A stretch of DNA of 64,000 nucleotides from JBAIYU01 sp036763085 (GTDB lineage Bacteria > Bacillota > Negativicutes > DSM-1736 > Dendrosporobacteraceae): contig NZ_JBAIYU010000010.1 of assembly GCF_036763085.1 (NCBI RefSeq), positions 496,001-560,000 of the forward strand. Direction: 5' to 3'. Of this stretch, positions 26,907 through 36,215 are shown piece by piece. A program made the translations under genes and the position numbers. Numbering within the stretch: the first letter of the stretch is position 1; each line of letters opens with the position of its first letter. The notes beneath the pieces were generated by a model. That model saw only the letters and a program-made list of their open reading frames with translations. It did no database searches and was not told where the DNA came from.

Positions 26907-27985
26907 AGCTCATTCCCTCCTCTTTCCTTGCAGCAATTTAATTTACAAATAGCCGCTGACTGCATGTCGTAGATGCTAATGGCATCACGTCCGCTATCTT
27001 TAGATTGATAAAGAGCCTGATCAGCAAAGTTGTAGAACGAATCCAGCGTAGGAAAAGGCGGACGAGCTAGACTGCACATTCCAATTGAAACTGTAAGCTT
27101 AATTAAATCTTGATTAGCGGAATAAAATAACGTAGCTGCAACTGAAGCTTGAATTTTTCCAGCTACACTTTTTGCGCCATTAGCGTCAGTGCCAGGCAAG
27201 AGTACGGCAAATTCTTCGCCACCAATGCGGGCTACCAAGTCTGTATTGCGAACAGTCTTGCGTATTATTGATGCCAGTTCCACAAGGACTTTATCGCCAG
27301 CTTGATGACCATAATGGTCATTTATTTTTTTGAAATGATCAATATCTAATATGAGCAATGAAAGTGGCTGGCTGTTGTGCGTTAGCCCACAAAACTCACG
27401 TTCCAACTCGTGAAAAAACCATCGTCTATTAGCAATTTGAGTAAGCGGATCTGTCATAGCCATAACTTGCATCCTTTGGCAAGCTTTTTCGAGCTCATCT
27501 GTCCTCTGCTGCAACGACATCTGGGTTTCGGTCAATTCATAATTTGCCTGCTCCAAAACTGCTTTTTGCTGTGATATCTCGTGACGCGAATGATTCAGCT
27601 CTGAAATGGTTTGCTGCAGCACTCTTTCCCTCATATATATCTGACGAGCCATCCAATTCATATCACGCATTAAAGAAACCATTTCATTTTCGCTGTCTTT
27701 ATGATTTTGTTCATTAGGTACAGTCAGCTCAATTAGATATTCCCCATTTTTAACTTTAGTACAAAATAGTTTTATATTAGCCAACTGAGAGCCAATAAGC
27801 CAACGGGCTGTCAGCCACGGCGAAAGCAAACCTAGTAAAAGGGCGGCAGCTAGTGCTGCCGCCAAAACTTGATTAAAATATTTATCAGAGTGCATAAAGG
27901 TATCCATTGTCATTCCCAAAATCACAGTCAACGGAGCTAAAGCAATCCCTAAGTAAACTATCCTCAACTTTGTTTCTAATTTCAT
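26882..27985 (-). CDS. Membrane-bound diguanylate cyclase (GGDEF)
   Basis: A 367-residue protein: two N-terminal membrane helices (IVYLGIALAPLTVILGM; LAAALAAALLLGLLSPWLTA), HAMP-like linker and long coiled coil (about 120-190), then a GGDEF domain (about 200-360) with MTDPLTQIANRRWFF, ARIGGEEFAVLLPG and an RNTD I-site for product inhibition. Active-site residues intact. ATG at 27985 follows GGGAGGAAG. It sits right after the feo genes, 33 bp beyond the small Cys-rich ORF, with no terminator seen between them. Confidence 0.9.
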   Translation of the reverse strand: MKLETKLRIVYLGIALAPLTVILGMTMDTFMHSDKYFNQVLAAALAAALLLGLLSPWLTARWLIGSQLANIKLFCTKVKNGEYLIELTVPNEQNHKDSENEMVSLMRDMNWMARQIYMRERVLQQTISELNHSRHEISQQKAVLEQANYELTETQMSLQQRTDELEKACQRMQVMAMTDPLTQIANRRWFFHELEREFCGLTHNSQPLSLLILDIDHFKKINDHYGHQAGDKVLVELASIIRKTVRNTDLVARIGGEEFAVLLPGTDANGAKSVAGKIQASVAATLFYSANQDLIKLTVSIGMCSLARPPFPTLDSFYNFADQALYQSKDSGRDAISIYDMQSAAICKLNCCKERGGNELCYRTRYC

Positions 27986-28018
27986 AAAGGCTTCCTCCCT
28001 GTGAACTAAAAACAATGT

Positions 28019-28177
28019 CTACTCTTTACGCTCCGGGAAGCACTCTTTCTTATCTTTCTGGCAGCATTCTCCAGAGGAGCAATTACAACCTTTATTGCCC
28101 CAAGCCTGTCGCCAAACTATCCAAGCTACATATCCTAAAGCCGTTAGTCCGACTGCGGCTAAAACAAACTTTTCCAT
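28019..28177 (-). CDS. FeoB-associated Cys-rich membrane protein
   Basis: A 52-residue protein too short for most gene callers: one membrane helix (VLAAVGLTALGYVAWIVW) then a Cys-rich tail NKGCNCSSGECCQKDKKECF. This matches the small proteins regularly encoded after feoB. ATG at 28177 has AGGAGG six bases upstream; it starts 17 bp after the feoB stop. Thought to assist FeoB iron transport; mechanism unknown. Confidence 0.85.
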   Translation of the reverse strand: MEKFVLAAVGLTALGYVAWIVWRQAWGNKGCNCSSGECCQKDKKECFPERKE

Positions 28178-28194
28178 GCTAGCCTCCTAATATT

Positions 28195-30549
28195 TTAGTA
28201 CCCCAAAAAGGTACCGATTTGGTATATTGCAAACGCTACTACCCAAGCAAGTGTTGTGGTATACACTGTGCTAAACGCAGCCCATTTCCAGGAGTTAGTT
28301 TCACGTTTAATTACGGCAATTGCTGCTAGGCAAGGAGAATAGATAAGCACGAAGGCCATTAACGCATAAGCAACAAGCGGAGTAAAATGAGGATCTGCTA
28401 GTAAAGCTGATTTTAAATCACTGGAAGTTTCGTCAGCATCACCAATACTATAGATAGTACCAATGGTACTTACCAGCACTTCTTTGGCTGTAAAGCCGGC
28501 AAATAAACCAACGCCTATTTTCCAGTCAAAGCCTAGTGGTCTAATAGCTGGCTCAATGAAATGTCCGAACTGTCCAGCATAGCTGCCAGCAAGTTTCTCA
28601 CTAGCTTGGTCTTGCTCAAGTGCTCCAATTTCATCCTCTTTTGCTGTTTCGAATCCAATATATTGTTGAGCAAAAGTATACAATTCTGGATTAGACGCTT
28701 CTATCTCTTGTAATTTAACTTCTTTTTCAGTATCTAAAGCAGCCAACATAGCTGTATCTTCGCCAGCTTCTTCAGAAGCAGTATTATATTCTTCTTCCAC
28801 AGCCTGAATACTAGCAACCATAGAGGCTAAGATTTCATTGTCCTCAAGTTTTTCAAGGCTAAGCGGAGCCAAAATACTATTTTTAACATTCTCATCAAAA
28901 GTAGTTTCAACTTGTGCAGTCAACTGACCGAAGTCTTTGCTGTATTCAACTTCTGCCGGATAGTTAGTTAAAAACCATACTAGAATTGATACCGCAAGAA
29001 TTATAGTACCTGCCTTACGCAGATATAACATACTGCGTTCCCACATATGCATCATAATACCGCGTGCCGTTGGCATGTGGTAAGGAGGCAGCTCCATAAC
29101 AAAAGGCTCAGCCGCACCAGGGAAAAGTGTTTTGCGGAAAACAAAAGCCATTAGAATTGCTAAAGCTATACCGAGAACATAGATTGAAAATAGCACCGAA
29201 CCAGCAGACTCAGCTGAGAAGAAAGCAGCAATAAGCAGTGTATATACAGGCAAACGAGCACTGCAGCTCATTAGCGGCGAAACAAGTATTGTTACCATTC
29301 GATCGTTTCGATTTTCTAACGTTCTTGCGCCCATTATTGCTGGAACGCTGCAGCCAAAACCAATCAAAAGCGGGATAAACGACTTGCCGTGCAGACCTAC
29401 TGTTCTCATAATGCGGTCCATAACAAAAGCTGCTCTAGCCATATAACCAGAATCTTCAAGTATCGAAATACCTAAGAATAATAGCAAAATATTTGGTAAG
29501 AAGACAATTACACCGCCAACACCGCCGATAATACCATCTACAACTAGAGACCGCAGGTCGCCTTCAGCCATATGCTGACCGACCCACTCACCTAAGAGGG
29601 TTACGCCCTCTTCAAGCCACCCCTGTGGGTACGCGCCGACAGTAAACACCATATTGAACAATAGCCACATTAAACCAAAAAATATTGGTAGACCTAGCAA
29701 ACGATTAGTAAGTATAGAATCAATCTTATCTGATGTGCTTTCACTGCCAAGTCCGGCATTTACAGCTTCACCATATACGTCAGCAACAAATCCATAACGA
29801 ATGCTTGCAATCGCCAATTCAGGTTCTTCACCAAGCACTCCAGCTAGATTTCGACGCAGTCCTTCTACATGTGCCACTAAACTTTGGCACTCAGTGTTAT
29901 CACTAAATGCATTAAGCACTTCTTTATCATTTTCTAAAAGTTTTACTGCAAGCCAACGTTTAGGATACTTCAGACTCTGCACTGACGATAGCGCGCTGAC
30001 AAGCTCAGAAATAGCTGTTTCAATTTGCTCACCATAGTTAATATTGAATGTTTTCTTATCCTGAGCCTCACCCTGAGCTACTGCTGTTTGGAGTAAATCC
30101 TCCATGCCTTGTTTTTTGCTGCCTACTGTTCTAACTACTGGGCAGCCAAGTTTTTCACCTAGTAACTTGTCATTAATTTGAATGCCAGCTTTTTCAGCCA
30201 TATCAGCCATATTGAGTGCCAATACTACTGGACGTTCTAATTCTAATAACTGAACCGCCAAGTATAAGTTGCGCTCTAAGTTAGCGGCATCAAGAATATT
30301 TACGATAATATCAGGCTTCTCATCAACAATAAAGTTTCTCGCTACCACTTCATCAAGTGAATACGCCGTCAAACTATATGTTCCCGGTAAATCCACCACC
30401 ATCAAATTTTTACCTTGATAACGGCAAGATCCTTCGCGGCGTTCAACCGTAACCCCAGCATAGTTACCAACATGCTGCCTCGATCCAGTAATATTATTAA
30501 AGATTGTAGTTTTGCCTGAGTTTGGATTGCCCGCTAAAGCAACCGTCAA
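28195..30549 (-). CDS. feoB: Ferrous iron transporter FeoB (intact)
   Basis: A 784-residue Fe(II) transporter. Cytosolic G domain: G1 GNPNSGKTTIFN, GVTVERREG, G3 DLPGTYSL, G4 NMAD; then helical GDI region and polytopic membrane part with GFGCSVPAIMGARTLENRND and SCSARLPVY. A stretch of about 120 residues near 535-655 is acidic and coiled-coil-like, inserted between two membrane helices. The start is taken as TTG at 30549 because GGAGGAG precedes it and the product then begins like other FeoB; a GTG at 30573 is an alternative. Follows feoA by 41 bp. Confidence 0.94.
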   Translation of the reverse strand: MTVALAGNPNSGKTTIFNNITGSRQHVGNYAGVTVERREGSCRYQGKNLMVVDLPGTYSLTAYSLDEVVARNFIVDEKPDIIVNILDAANLERNLYLAVQLLELERPVVLALNMADMAEKAGIQINDKLLGEKLGCPVVRTVGSKKQGMEDLLQTAVAQGEAQDKKTFNINYGEQIETAISELVSALSSVQSLKYPKRWLAVKLLENDKEVLNAFSDNTECQSLVAHVEGLRRNLAGVLGEEPELAIASIRYGFVADVYGEAVNAGLGSESTSDKIDSILTNRLLGLPIFFGLMWLLFNMVFTVGAYPQGWLEEGVTLLGEWVGQHMAEGDLRSLVVDGIIGGVGGVIVFLPNILLLFLGISILEDSGYMARAAFVMDRIMRTVGLHGKSFIPLLIGFGCSVPAIMGARTLENRNDRMVTILVSPLMSCSARLPVYTLLIAAFFSAESAGSVLFSIYVLGIALAILMAFVFRKTLFPGAAEPFVMELPPYHMPTARGIMMHMWERSMLYLRKAGTIILAVSILVWFLTNYPAEVEYSKDFGQLTAQVETTFDENVKNSILAPLSLEKLEDNEILASMVASIQAVEEEYNTASEEAGEDTAMLAALDTEKEVKLQEIEASNPELYTFAQQYIGFETAKEDEIGALEQDQASEKLAGSYAGQFGHFIEPAIRPLGFDWKIGVGLFAGFTAKEVLVSTIGTIYSIGDADETSSDLKSALLADPHFTPLVAYALMAFVLIYSPCLAAIAVIKRETNSWKWAAFSTVYTTTLAWVVAFAIYQIGTFLGY

Positions 30550-30590
30550 ACTTGCTCCTCCCACATCAATCACCCTCTCATCTATTTATC

Positions 30591-30821
30591 TTAAGCCGGT
30601 TCGACTTCTATTAAATCAGCTTCTGATTTTCTTAGTGACATATTGAAACCTTTTAGCTTTACTTCAATTGGATCACCTAGTGGCGCATACTTCTTGACTT
30701 CGATACGCGTTCCCGCAATGACACCCATATCAACAATTCGTCTTGTAACAGCACCACCGCCGTTAACCTTCTTTACAATGCCAAATTCACCAGGCAGTAG
30801 TTGACTCAACGTTTTAGACAC
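30591..30821 (-). CDS. feoA: FeoA, SH3-like partner of FeoB
   Basis: A 76-residue protein: LPGEFGIVKKVNGGGAVTRR, DMGVIAGTRIEVKKYAPLGD and RKSEADLIEV are FeoA hallmarks. Small cytosolic SH3-like protein needed for FeoB function. First gene of the feoA-feoB-Cys-rich-ORF operon under the promoter at 30866-30895. Confidence 0.93.
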   Translation of the reverse strand: MSKTLSQLLPGEFGIVKKVNGGGAVTRRIVDMGVIAGTRIEVKKYAPLGDPIEVKLKGFNMSLRKSEADLIEVEPA

Positions 30822-30841
30822 TATGTATCGCCTCCGCGTAA

Positions 30842-30861
30842 TTGATAATTGTTTTCATTGA
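30842..30861 (-). promoter_or_regulatory. Fur-like box between promoter and feoA
   Basis: The segment tgataattgttttcattgat resembles the Fur consensus half-sites GATAAT and ATTATC around a short spacer, and lies just downstream of the -10 element, where a bound repressor would block feoA. Confidence 0.4.
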
Positions 30862-30865
30862 TTGT

Positions 30866-30895
30866 ATTATAAATGAGAATGCTTGTCAGTGTCAA
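30866..30895 (-). promoter_or_regulatory. Sigma-A-type promoter of feoA
   Basis: On the minus strand TTGACA (30895-30890), an 18-bp spacer, then TATAAT (30871-30866): both hexamers perfect. It points to feoA at 30821. Confidence 0.75.
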
Positions 30896-30909
30896 TATAA
30901 ATATTGACA
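30890..30909. promoter_or_regulatory. 20-bp palindrome over the feoA -35
   Basis: TGTCAATATAAATATTGACA: 9-bp arms around AA. One end is the -35 hexamer of the feoA promoter, so a dimeric regulator bound here would compete with RNA polymerase. The regulator is unknown. Confidence 0.6.
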
Positions 30910-31016
30910 TTTTTTACATCATTTTTTTAAAGAATCAGGGTTAATCACCCCTTGTAGTGACTGATAATTCTCATAATTCAACATAATGTATCGAAAACAC
31001 TAGGCAATGACTGGCA

Positions 31017-31044
31017 ATTGAGAATAAGCATAATTATTCTCAAT
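31017..31044. promoter_or_regulatory. Palindromic Fur-like site upstream of feoA
   Basis: attgagaataa and its complement ttattctcaat flank a 6-base core. A second Fur-like segment, gataattctcataattc, starts at 30963. They lie 90-170 bp upstream of the feoA promoter. Confidence 0.5.
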
Positions 31045-31165
31045 ATCAAAGTTAACAATAAACATTCTTTATCAAGATTTTTACAATGTTAAAACCGCCC
31101 TATCCGTCAGTCAAGTCTTACGCAATCAGCCAGATACCTCTCACAGTTCGTCTTGGAACAAGCAA

Positions 31166-31192
31166 ATAAAAAACCGCGATAAAAAATCGCGG
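31166..31192 (-). terminator. Intrinsic terminator of comEB
   Basis: Minus-strand CCGCGAT-TTTTT-ATCGCGG followed by TTTTTTATTT, 16 bp after the comEB stop. Confidence 0.88.
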
Positions 31193-31207
31193 CAACATCT
31201 TTTCATA

Positions 31208-31681
31208 TTATCTTTGGCAGGCTCCTCCAGCTAAAAGCTGGCTCGGATTACATGATATTAGTTTTCCATCCTTATCATAATATACTACTCGCTCAACCAT
31301 TGCATTCCTTATCATCCTGCGGCATAAAAGGCACGGTTCACCAGAGGCTGCCGTTCCATCATCATTAAAGCCTGCAACATAGATTGTCGCACCCTTCATT
31401 TCAATCGGGTCGGCATTTATCATTGCGTTCTGCTCAGCGTGAACGGCGACGCAAAGTTCGTATCTTTCGCCCTTAGGTACGTGCAGTTCTTCGCGGCGGC
31501 AAGTTCCTTTATCACAACAGTTACTTTCACCTCGCGGGGCGCCATTATAGCCTGTGCTCAAAATAATATTATCTTTTGTAATGACAGCGCCATAACGACG
31601 CCTCAAGCAAGTTGATCTTTTTGATACTATCTCAGCAATCTCGAGAAAATATTCATCCCATGCTGGCCTTTTATCACTCAA
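31208..31681 (-). CDS. comEB: dCMP/CMP deaminase ComEB
   Basis: A 157-residue zinc deaminase: WDEYFLEIAEIVSKRSTCLRR at the N-terminus, TGYNGAPRG, the zinc/proton shuttle motif VHAEQNAM and PCLLCRRMI with two zinc Cys. Cys clusters (CCDKGTC) are typical of dCMP deaminases. It converts dCMP to dUMP for dTTP synthesis. TTG start with AAAGGGG upstream; no ATG is available in frame. Confidence 0.9.
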   Translation of the reverse strand: MSDKRPAWDEYFLEIAEIVSKRSTCLRRRYGAVITKDNIILSTGYNGAPRGESNCCDKGTCRREELHVPKGERYELCVAVHAEQNAMINADPIEMKGATIYVAGFNDDGTAASGEPCLLCRRMIRNAMVERVVYYDKDGKLISCNPSQLLAGGACQR

Positions 31682-31802
31682 AACAACATTCCCCTTTCCA
31701 TGCTAGCGCTGCCAGAATGCCATCTCTTTGTATTTTGGTAGTGATTTAGTATATGTTATTTCGCTAAAATTGCTACAAAGAAATCACCTGTAAAATAATG
31801 CA

Positions 31803-32543
31803 TTATTCGCGTATTTTTTTGACTTGCCAAATACCAATACTAAGGAAAACAAGCAAATAGCCAATCATGACGAATAGCGAAGTAATTGCTACACCGCTGT
31901 CCGCAGCGCTGCTCCTAAGTGCTTGACTAGCATGAGTTAACGGCAGCAGCTCGATAACAAAGCGAGCTGCGTCAGGCAGTTGTTTGGGAGTGAAAAAAGT
32001 AGCACACAGAAAGGACATCGGCAATAGTACATATGTATTAAAATTCCCCATATCCTCATGCGTATCAAGGCTCATAGCCGCAACTAGCGCTAAGGCAGCA
32101 AATATTCCGCAGTTTAAGATAAGGATGAGAATAAACCAGGCATTAACACTAAAATTAGCGCCAAAAATATAAGCCATTATAATAAGTACCGCTGAGGAAA
32201 TAAGGCCTCGTAAAATCCCGGACAATACTTTGCCAATAACAAAGGAAGCCGCCCCGATAGGAGCAATCAAATATTCCTCTAAGGTTTTATGATAAATACG
32301 ACTCATATTAAGAGGTGTGCCTACCGCATTAAAGCTGATCGTCATAGAGTTCAAAGCAACAATACCCGGTACAATAAAGTCTAGATAACTGCCCTGGCCT
32401 ACCTGAATACTTTTCCCGAGACCCCAGCCGAATGCAACCAGATATAGCATTGGGGAAATCATTCTTGATAGAATGTAGCGGCTCAGTCGTCGTTTAAGTA
32501 CTATCCAATCACGCCAAAATACCGTCCATATATCTACAACCAC
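31803..32543 (-). CDS. ABC-2 type exporter permease
   Basis: A 246-residue membrane protein with six predicted helices and the ABC-2 pattern: RDWIVLKRRLSRYILSRMISP, FGWGLGKSI and MTISFNAVGTPLNM. Downstream partner of the ATPase (stop and start share one base). Substrate unknown; the LLPLTHASQALR stretch near the end is common in drug/polysaccharide exporters. Whether it joins the uptake operon upstream is inference from tight spacing. Confidence 0.8.
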   Translation of the reverse strand: MVVDIWTVFWRDWIVLKRRLSRYILSRMISPMLYLVAFGWGLGKSIQVGQGSYLDFIVPGIVALNSMTISFNAVGTPLNMSRIYHKTLEEYLIAPIGAASFVIGKVLSGILRGLISSAVLIIMAYIFGANFSVNAWFILILILNCGIFAALALVAAMSLDTHEDMGNFNTYVLLPMSFLCATFFTPKQLPDAARFVIELLPLTHASQALRSSAADSGVAITSLFVMIGYLLVFLSIGIWQVKKIRE

Positions 32544-33382
32544 TAGCCTACCACCTTTCGTCCTGTCAACTCGACAAACACATCCTCTAAGTTTGAAAGA
32601 CGAATAGTCGCGGTCGAGGTGAGTGTTGCTGCAAACTGGGCGGCCTCATTGCGATTAGCAAAAAACCGCGATTCGGTATTCTCACCATCAGACCATTCTA
32701 CCACATATTCACCAAGTCCTTGGCAAAGTGCGGCAGGCGAATCTAAAGCAATCAGTTTACCCTTCTCCAAAATTGCTACTCGCTTGCAAAGATGCTGAGC
32801 TTCTTCAATATAATGAGTTGTTAATAATACAGTCAAACCTTCTTCGTTCATTCTGCGGATCAAATCCCAAAGCCGCCTTCTAACTTGTGGATCAAGACCA
32901 ACTGTTGGTTCATCTAGGAATAACACCTGAGGACGATGAAGCAAAGCCCGGGCGATCATCAATCGACGCTTCATGCCACCGGAAAAAGTGTTTACTCGGT
33001 CGTTTTCTCTATCTGACAACTCTACATATTTTAAAAGCTCCGTAATTCTCCTGTTACGCTCGTCTTTAGGTATATGATGCAGCCGCCCGTGCAAATCTAA
33101 ATTTTCCCGCGCAGTTAAATCACTGTCTAAATTAAAAAACTGCGGCACTACGCCGATAATAGCCTTAATCTTCTGCTCATCGACTGGAAGATTAAGTCCG
33201 GCAATTTTTATCTGCCCGGCTGTAGCCTTTGTAAGCATTGTAAGAATCCGGATAGTAGTTGTCTTTCCGGCACCATTCGGTCCGAGCAGGCCAAAAGTCT
33301 CACCTTTATTTATTTGTAAGTTAAGATGGTCTATAACCGTACGGTCATCAAATCTTTTTACTAAGCCATCAATAACAATCAT
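32543..33382 (-). CDS. ABC exporter ATPase (DrrA/CcmA type)
   Basis: A 279-residue ATPase: Walker A GPNGAGKTT, signature FSGGMKRR, Walker B VLFLDEPTVGLDP, H-loop TTHYIEEA, plus the C-terminal domain usual for DrrA-type exporters. Start taken as ATG at 33382 behind GAGGGAAG; an ATG ten codons earlier overlaps the preceding gene. Substrate unknown. Confidence 0.85.
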   Translation of the reverse strand: MIVIDGLVKRFDDRTVIDHLNLQINKGETFGLLGPNGAGKTTTIRILTMLTKATAGQIKIAGLNLPVDEQKIKAIIGVVPQFFNLDSDLTARENLDLHGRLHHIPKDERNRRITELLKYVELSDRENDRVNTFSGGMKRRLMIARALLHRPQVLFLDEPTVGLDPQVRRRLWDLIRRMNEEGLTVLLTTHYIEEAQHLCKRVAILEKGKLIALDSPAALCQGLGEYVVEWSDGENTESRFFANRNEAAQFAATLTSTATIRLSNLEDVFVELTGRKVVG

Positions 33383-33401
33383 TCTACTTCCCTCAGCCTT
33401 T

Positions 33402-34193
33402 TCATGTTTCATAATTTGCCAAGCCCTTTACCAAGAAGGTTGGACGACCATTCTCGGCTGGCAGAAATTCCGCTTCTACTCGAAAAACTTCTCGAAGCAG
33501 TTCTTTTGTAATTACCTGTGGCGGGCAGCCGGCTGCAAAAATCTCCCCTTCACGGACAACGGCTATATAATCAGCATATTGAGCCGCTTGGTTTATGTCA
33601 TGCAGAACCATAACTACTGTAATGCCATTTTCACCATTTAATTTAGCAACAAGCTGCATAACTTCCAGCTGATGACATATATCCAAATAGGTTGTTGGCT
33701 CGTCCAGCATCAGCACTTGTGGCTGCTGAGCCAGTGACATGGCGATCCAAGCCCGCTGACGCTCACCTCCAGACAAGGTGCTTACCAGCCTGTCTGACAT
33801 ATCAAATACACCGGTCTGATGCAGCGCCCAATCTACAACTGCTTTATCCTCGTTTGACAAGCTTTTCCACCAACTCCGGTGGGGAAACCGACCGTGTTCA
33901 ACCAGATCCCTTACTGTTAAGTCAGGCGGTGATTGCGGAGTTTGAGGAAGTACAGCAAGCCGGCTTGCTAATTCCTTCGCTGGTATCGAACTTAGATTAT
34001 TACCGTCAAAATAACTTTCACCAGACTGCGGCTTTAAAACCCTAGACAATACTTTTAAAAGTGTGCTTTTACCCGAACCGTTAGGCCCGATAATAGCCGT
34101 TACTTTTCCAGCCGGAACGGCTATGCTTAAGTCTTTGATGATATGTTTATCGCCGATTGCTACATTTAATTTTTTGGCTTCTAAAATTGCCAT
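33402..34193 (-). CDS. FecE/BtuD-type ABC importer ATPase
   Basis: A 263-residue ATPase of the iron-siderophore/haem/cobalamin family: Walker A GPNGSGKST, LPQTPQSPPDLTVRDLVEHG (Q-loop region), LSGGERQR, LMLDEPTTYLD, VLHDINQAAQYAD. ATG overlaps the stop of the permease gene, AAGGAGG upstream. With cbiL and an exported CbiK upstream under a cobalamin riboswitch, corrinoid, cobalt-chelate or tetrapyrrole is a likelier cargo than a siderophore, but this is not proven. Confidence 0.85.
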   Translation of the reverse strand: MAILEAKKLNVAIGDKHIIKDLSIAVPAGKVTAIIGPNGSGKSTLLKVLSRVLKPQSGESYFDGNNLSSIPAKELASRLAVLPQTPQSPPDLTVRDLVEHGRFPHRSWWKSLSNEDKAVVDWALHQTGVFDMSDRLVSTLSGGERQRAWIAMSLAQQPQVLMLDEPTTYLDICHQLEVMQLVAKLNGENGITVVMVLHDINQAAQYADYIAVVREGEIFAAGCPPQVITKELLREVFRVEAEFLPAENGRPTFLVKGLANYET

Positions 34194-35224
34194 CACAATT
34201 CCCTCCTTAGCAAAAAGAGGAAAAATGGAGCGCCGAAGAAGGCCATGATTATTCCTACTGGAAGTTCTACAGGCGCAAGCATGGTACGAGCTAGTGTATC
34301 ACTGAAAGTTACTACACTAATCCCTAATAGCGCTGACGCCGGAAGTAAATAACGGTAATCTGAACCTATTAAGAGCCGCGCCGCATGGGGTACAACTAAA
34401 CCGACAAACCCCAAAAGACCTGCTACACTAACTGCGCTTGCCGCCAACAAGGCAGCAACAGCGGTCATTAACAGACGGGTAACCTCAACATTGAGTCCCA
34501 GTCCGCGGGCCATATCATCACCAAGCTGCAGAACATTAAGCCTGGTTGATCCAAGGACTGCTAATAGACCGCCTAATACAGCATAGGGAAGAATAACATC
34601 TACATGAGGCCAGCTGCGGGCGGATAAACCTCCAACCATCCACATTAGTGCCCCATGCACGCGGTCGCTGTAAAAAATCATTAAAGCTGAAATTCCTGAT
34701 CCTAAAAAGGCTGATACAGCTACACCAGCTAATATAATCCGGATAGGCCTGATCCCGCCTTTCCAGGCCAAAATATAGATAGCCACAGCTGCTGCCATAG
34801 CTCCTACGAAAGCTATAGGGGTTATTAGATATTCCATCTTTGGAAAAAGAATCATAACTGCAACCCCGGCTAAACCAGCTCCGGATGATATACCGATAAT
34901 ATGGGGATCGGCTAAGGGGTTACGCATAACGGCCTGCAGAATTGCTCCCGAAAGTGCCAAATTCATTCCAACCAAGGCCCCTACCAGAGTCCGCGGCAGA
35001 CGAATATTCCATATGACCTGACTTTTAGCGTCACTTGGCTCAGCTAGTATGATACTTAATATTTGTTCTGGAGCAATATAAATTGCCCCTTTAACTAAAC
35101 TGATAATTATCCCGCTTATTGCAAGTATCGCAAATAAAACTAAGATACTTAACCGCCAAACTATTCTTGAAACAGGAAAGTTAAAAAATTTAAATACTGA
35201 GTGCTCTGTCCTATTATCGGCCAT
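34193..35224 (-). CDS. FecCD/BtuC-type ABC importer permease
   Basis: A 343-residue permease with about ten helices. Diagnostic stretches: IRLPRTLVGALVGMNLALSGAILQAV, NPLADPHIIGISSGAGL, VAGLLGFVGLVVPHAARLL and the C-terminal PVELPVGIIMAFFGAPFFLFLL. Start taken as ATG at 35224 with GAGGT upstream, overlapping the end of the binding-protein gene by 11 bp; a TTG at 35248 has no signal. Confidence 0.88.
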   Translation of the reverse strand: MADNRTEHSVFKFFNFPVSRIVWRLSILVLFAILAISGIIISLVKGAIYIAPEQILSIILAEPSDAKSQVIWNIRLPRTLVGALVGMNLALSGAILQAVMRNPLADPHIIGISSGAGLAGVAVMILFPKMEYLITPIAFVGAMAAAVAIYILAWKGGIRPIRIILAGVAVSAFLGSGISALMIFYSDRVHGALMWMVGGLSARSWPHVDVILPYAVLGGLLAVLGSTRLNVLQLGDDMARGLGLNVEVTRLLMTAVAALLAASAVSVAGLLGFVGLVVPHAARLLIGSDYRYLLPASALLGISVVTFSDTLARTMLAPVELPVGIIMAFFGAPFFLFLLRREL

Positions 35225-36185
35225 TGGCAAATACCTCAGGGTAAGCAAGCTTGGCCATGTATTCTACAGCATCAGGATACTTTAAGCCCGGGTTAAGCAA
35301 GAAAAATTCCTGTGGGAGAAAATACACCTGCTGATTTTTAACTGCATCTAATGCTGACCAAGCTGGATTGCTTTCTACATCAGCCTTCATCCGCTTCTCA
35401 ACCTCAGCACTTTGCCCCATAGTTACGATAAAAATTTTATCAGGATTGCTTTCCACCAATTTTTCCAGGCTGTAAGGGGTAGCATCCTGGTCACTCTCGA
35501 GCGCCTTGCTTCCAGCAGCAACGTTTTTAAGTTTAAGCATTTTTGCAACACTGCCGGCAATACTGTTTTCTAATTCTACCGTCACACTTTTGGCAGTCGC
35601 ATGTAATATTACGACACTTTTTTCTTTCGCAGGTACCTTTGCCAGAATGGTGTTTATCTTAGCGTCAATCTCTTGCGAAGCTAGATTTCCTTTGCTTTCA
35701 GTACCAGCGATAACGCCAAAAAGTTTAACTTTATCGTTAATATCTTGATAGGTTTTCATCCGAACTAATATCACCGGTACTTTATTGCTTTCTAGAACAG
35801 GCAGCAGCTTATCGTGTATTCCCTGAAAAGCAATTACTAAGTCAGGCTGCAATGCAACTACCTTTTCAATGTTAATATTATACACATAACCTACTTCGGC
35901 TGCGTCTAGGGCAGCTGCCGGAAGCTCGCTAGTTTTAGAGCTAGGACGGCCAACGGCCTTTCCGTCGACAGCATATAAAAGTTCAAGAAAGGACGTTGAT
36001 AAAACAACTATCCTTTCAGGTTTTTTTTCTAGTGATACTGTACGCCCGGCATCATCGGTTACTGTGAGAAATGACTTTTGGTCATTCTTTGCTGCCGGAG
36101 CTTCTGTCCGCCCACAGCCGGTCAGAATTACAACTATGAGTGTCAGACATACTGCAAGCAGCTGTTTTATCTTTTTAACTTGCAT
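35214..36185 (-). CDS. Iron/cobalamin-type substrate-binding lipoprotein
   Basis: A 323-residue class III binding protein: lipoprotein signal with lipobox LTGC, then DDAGRTVSLEKKPERIVVLS and LQPDLVIAFQG of the FecB/BtuF family, ending with NPGLKYPDAVEYMA. In a diderm it would face the periplasm. Third gene after the riboswitch-led cbiK and cbiL. Ligand not determined from sequence. Confidence 0.85.
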   Translation of the reverse strand: MQVKKIKQLLAVCLTLIVVILTGCGRTEAPAAKNDQKSFLTVTDDAGRTVSLEKKPERIVVLSTSFLELLYAVDGKAVGRPSSKTSELPAAALDAAEVGYVYNINIEKVVALQPDLVIAFQGIHDKLLPVLESNKVPVILVRMKTYQDINDKVKLFGVIAGTESKGNLASQEIDAKINTILAKVPAKEKSVVILHATAKSVTVELENSIAGSVAKMLKLKNVAAGSKALESDQDATPYSLEKLVESNPDKIFIVTMGQSAEVEKRMKADVESNPAWSALDAVKNQQVYFLPQEFFLLNPGLKYPDAVEYMAKLAYPEVFANGR

Positions 36186-36215
36186 CCCACCGCCACCTCA
36201 CTTCTTCCCGCAATG

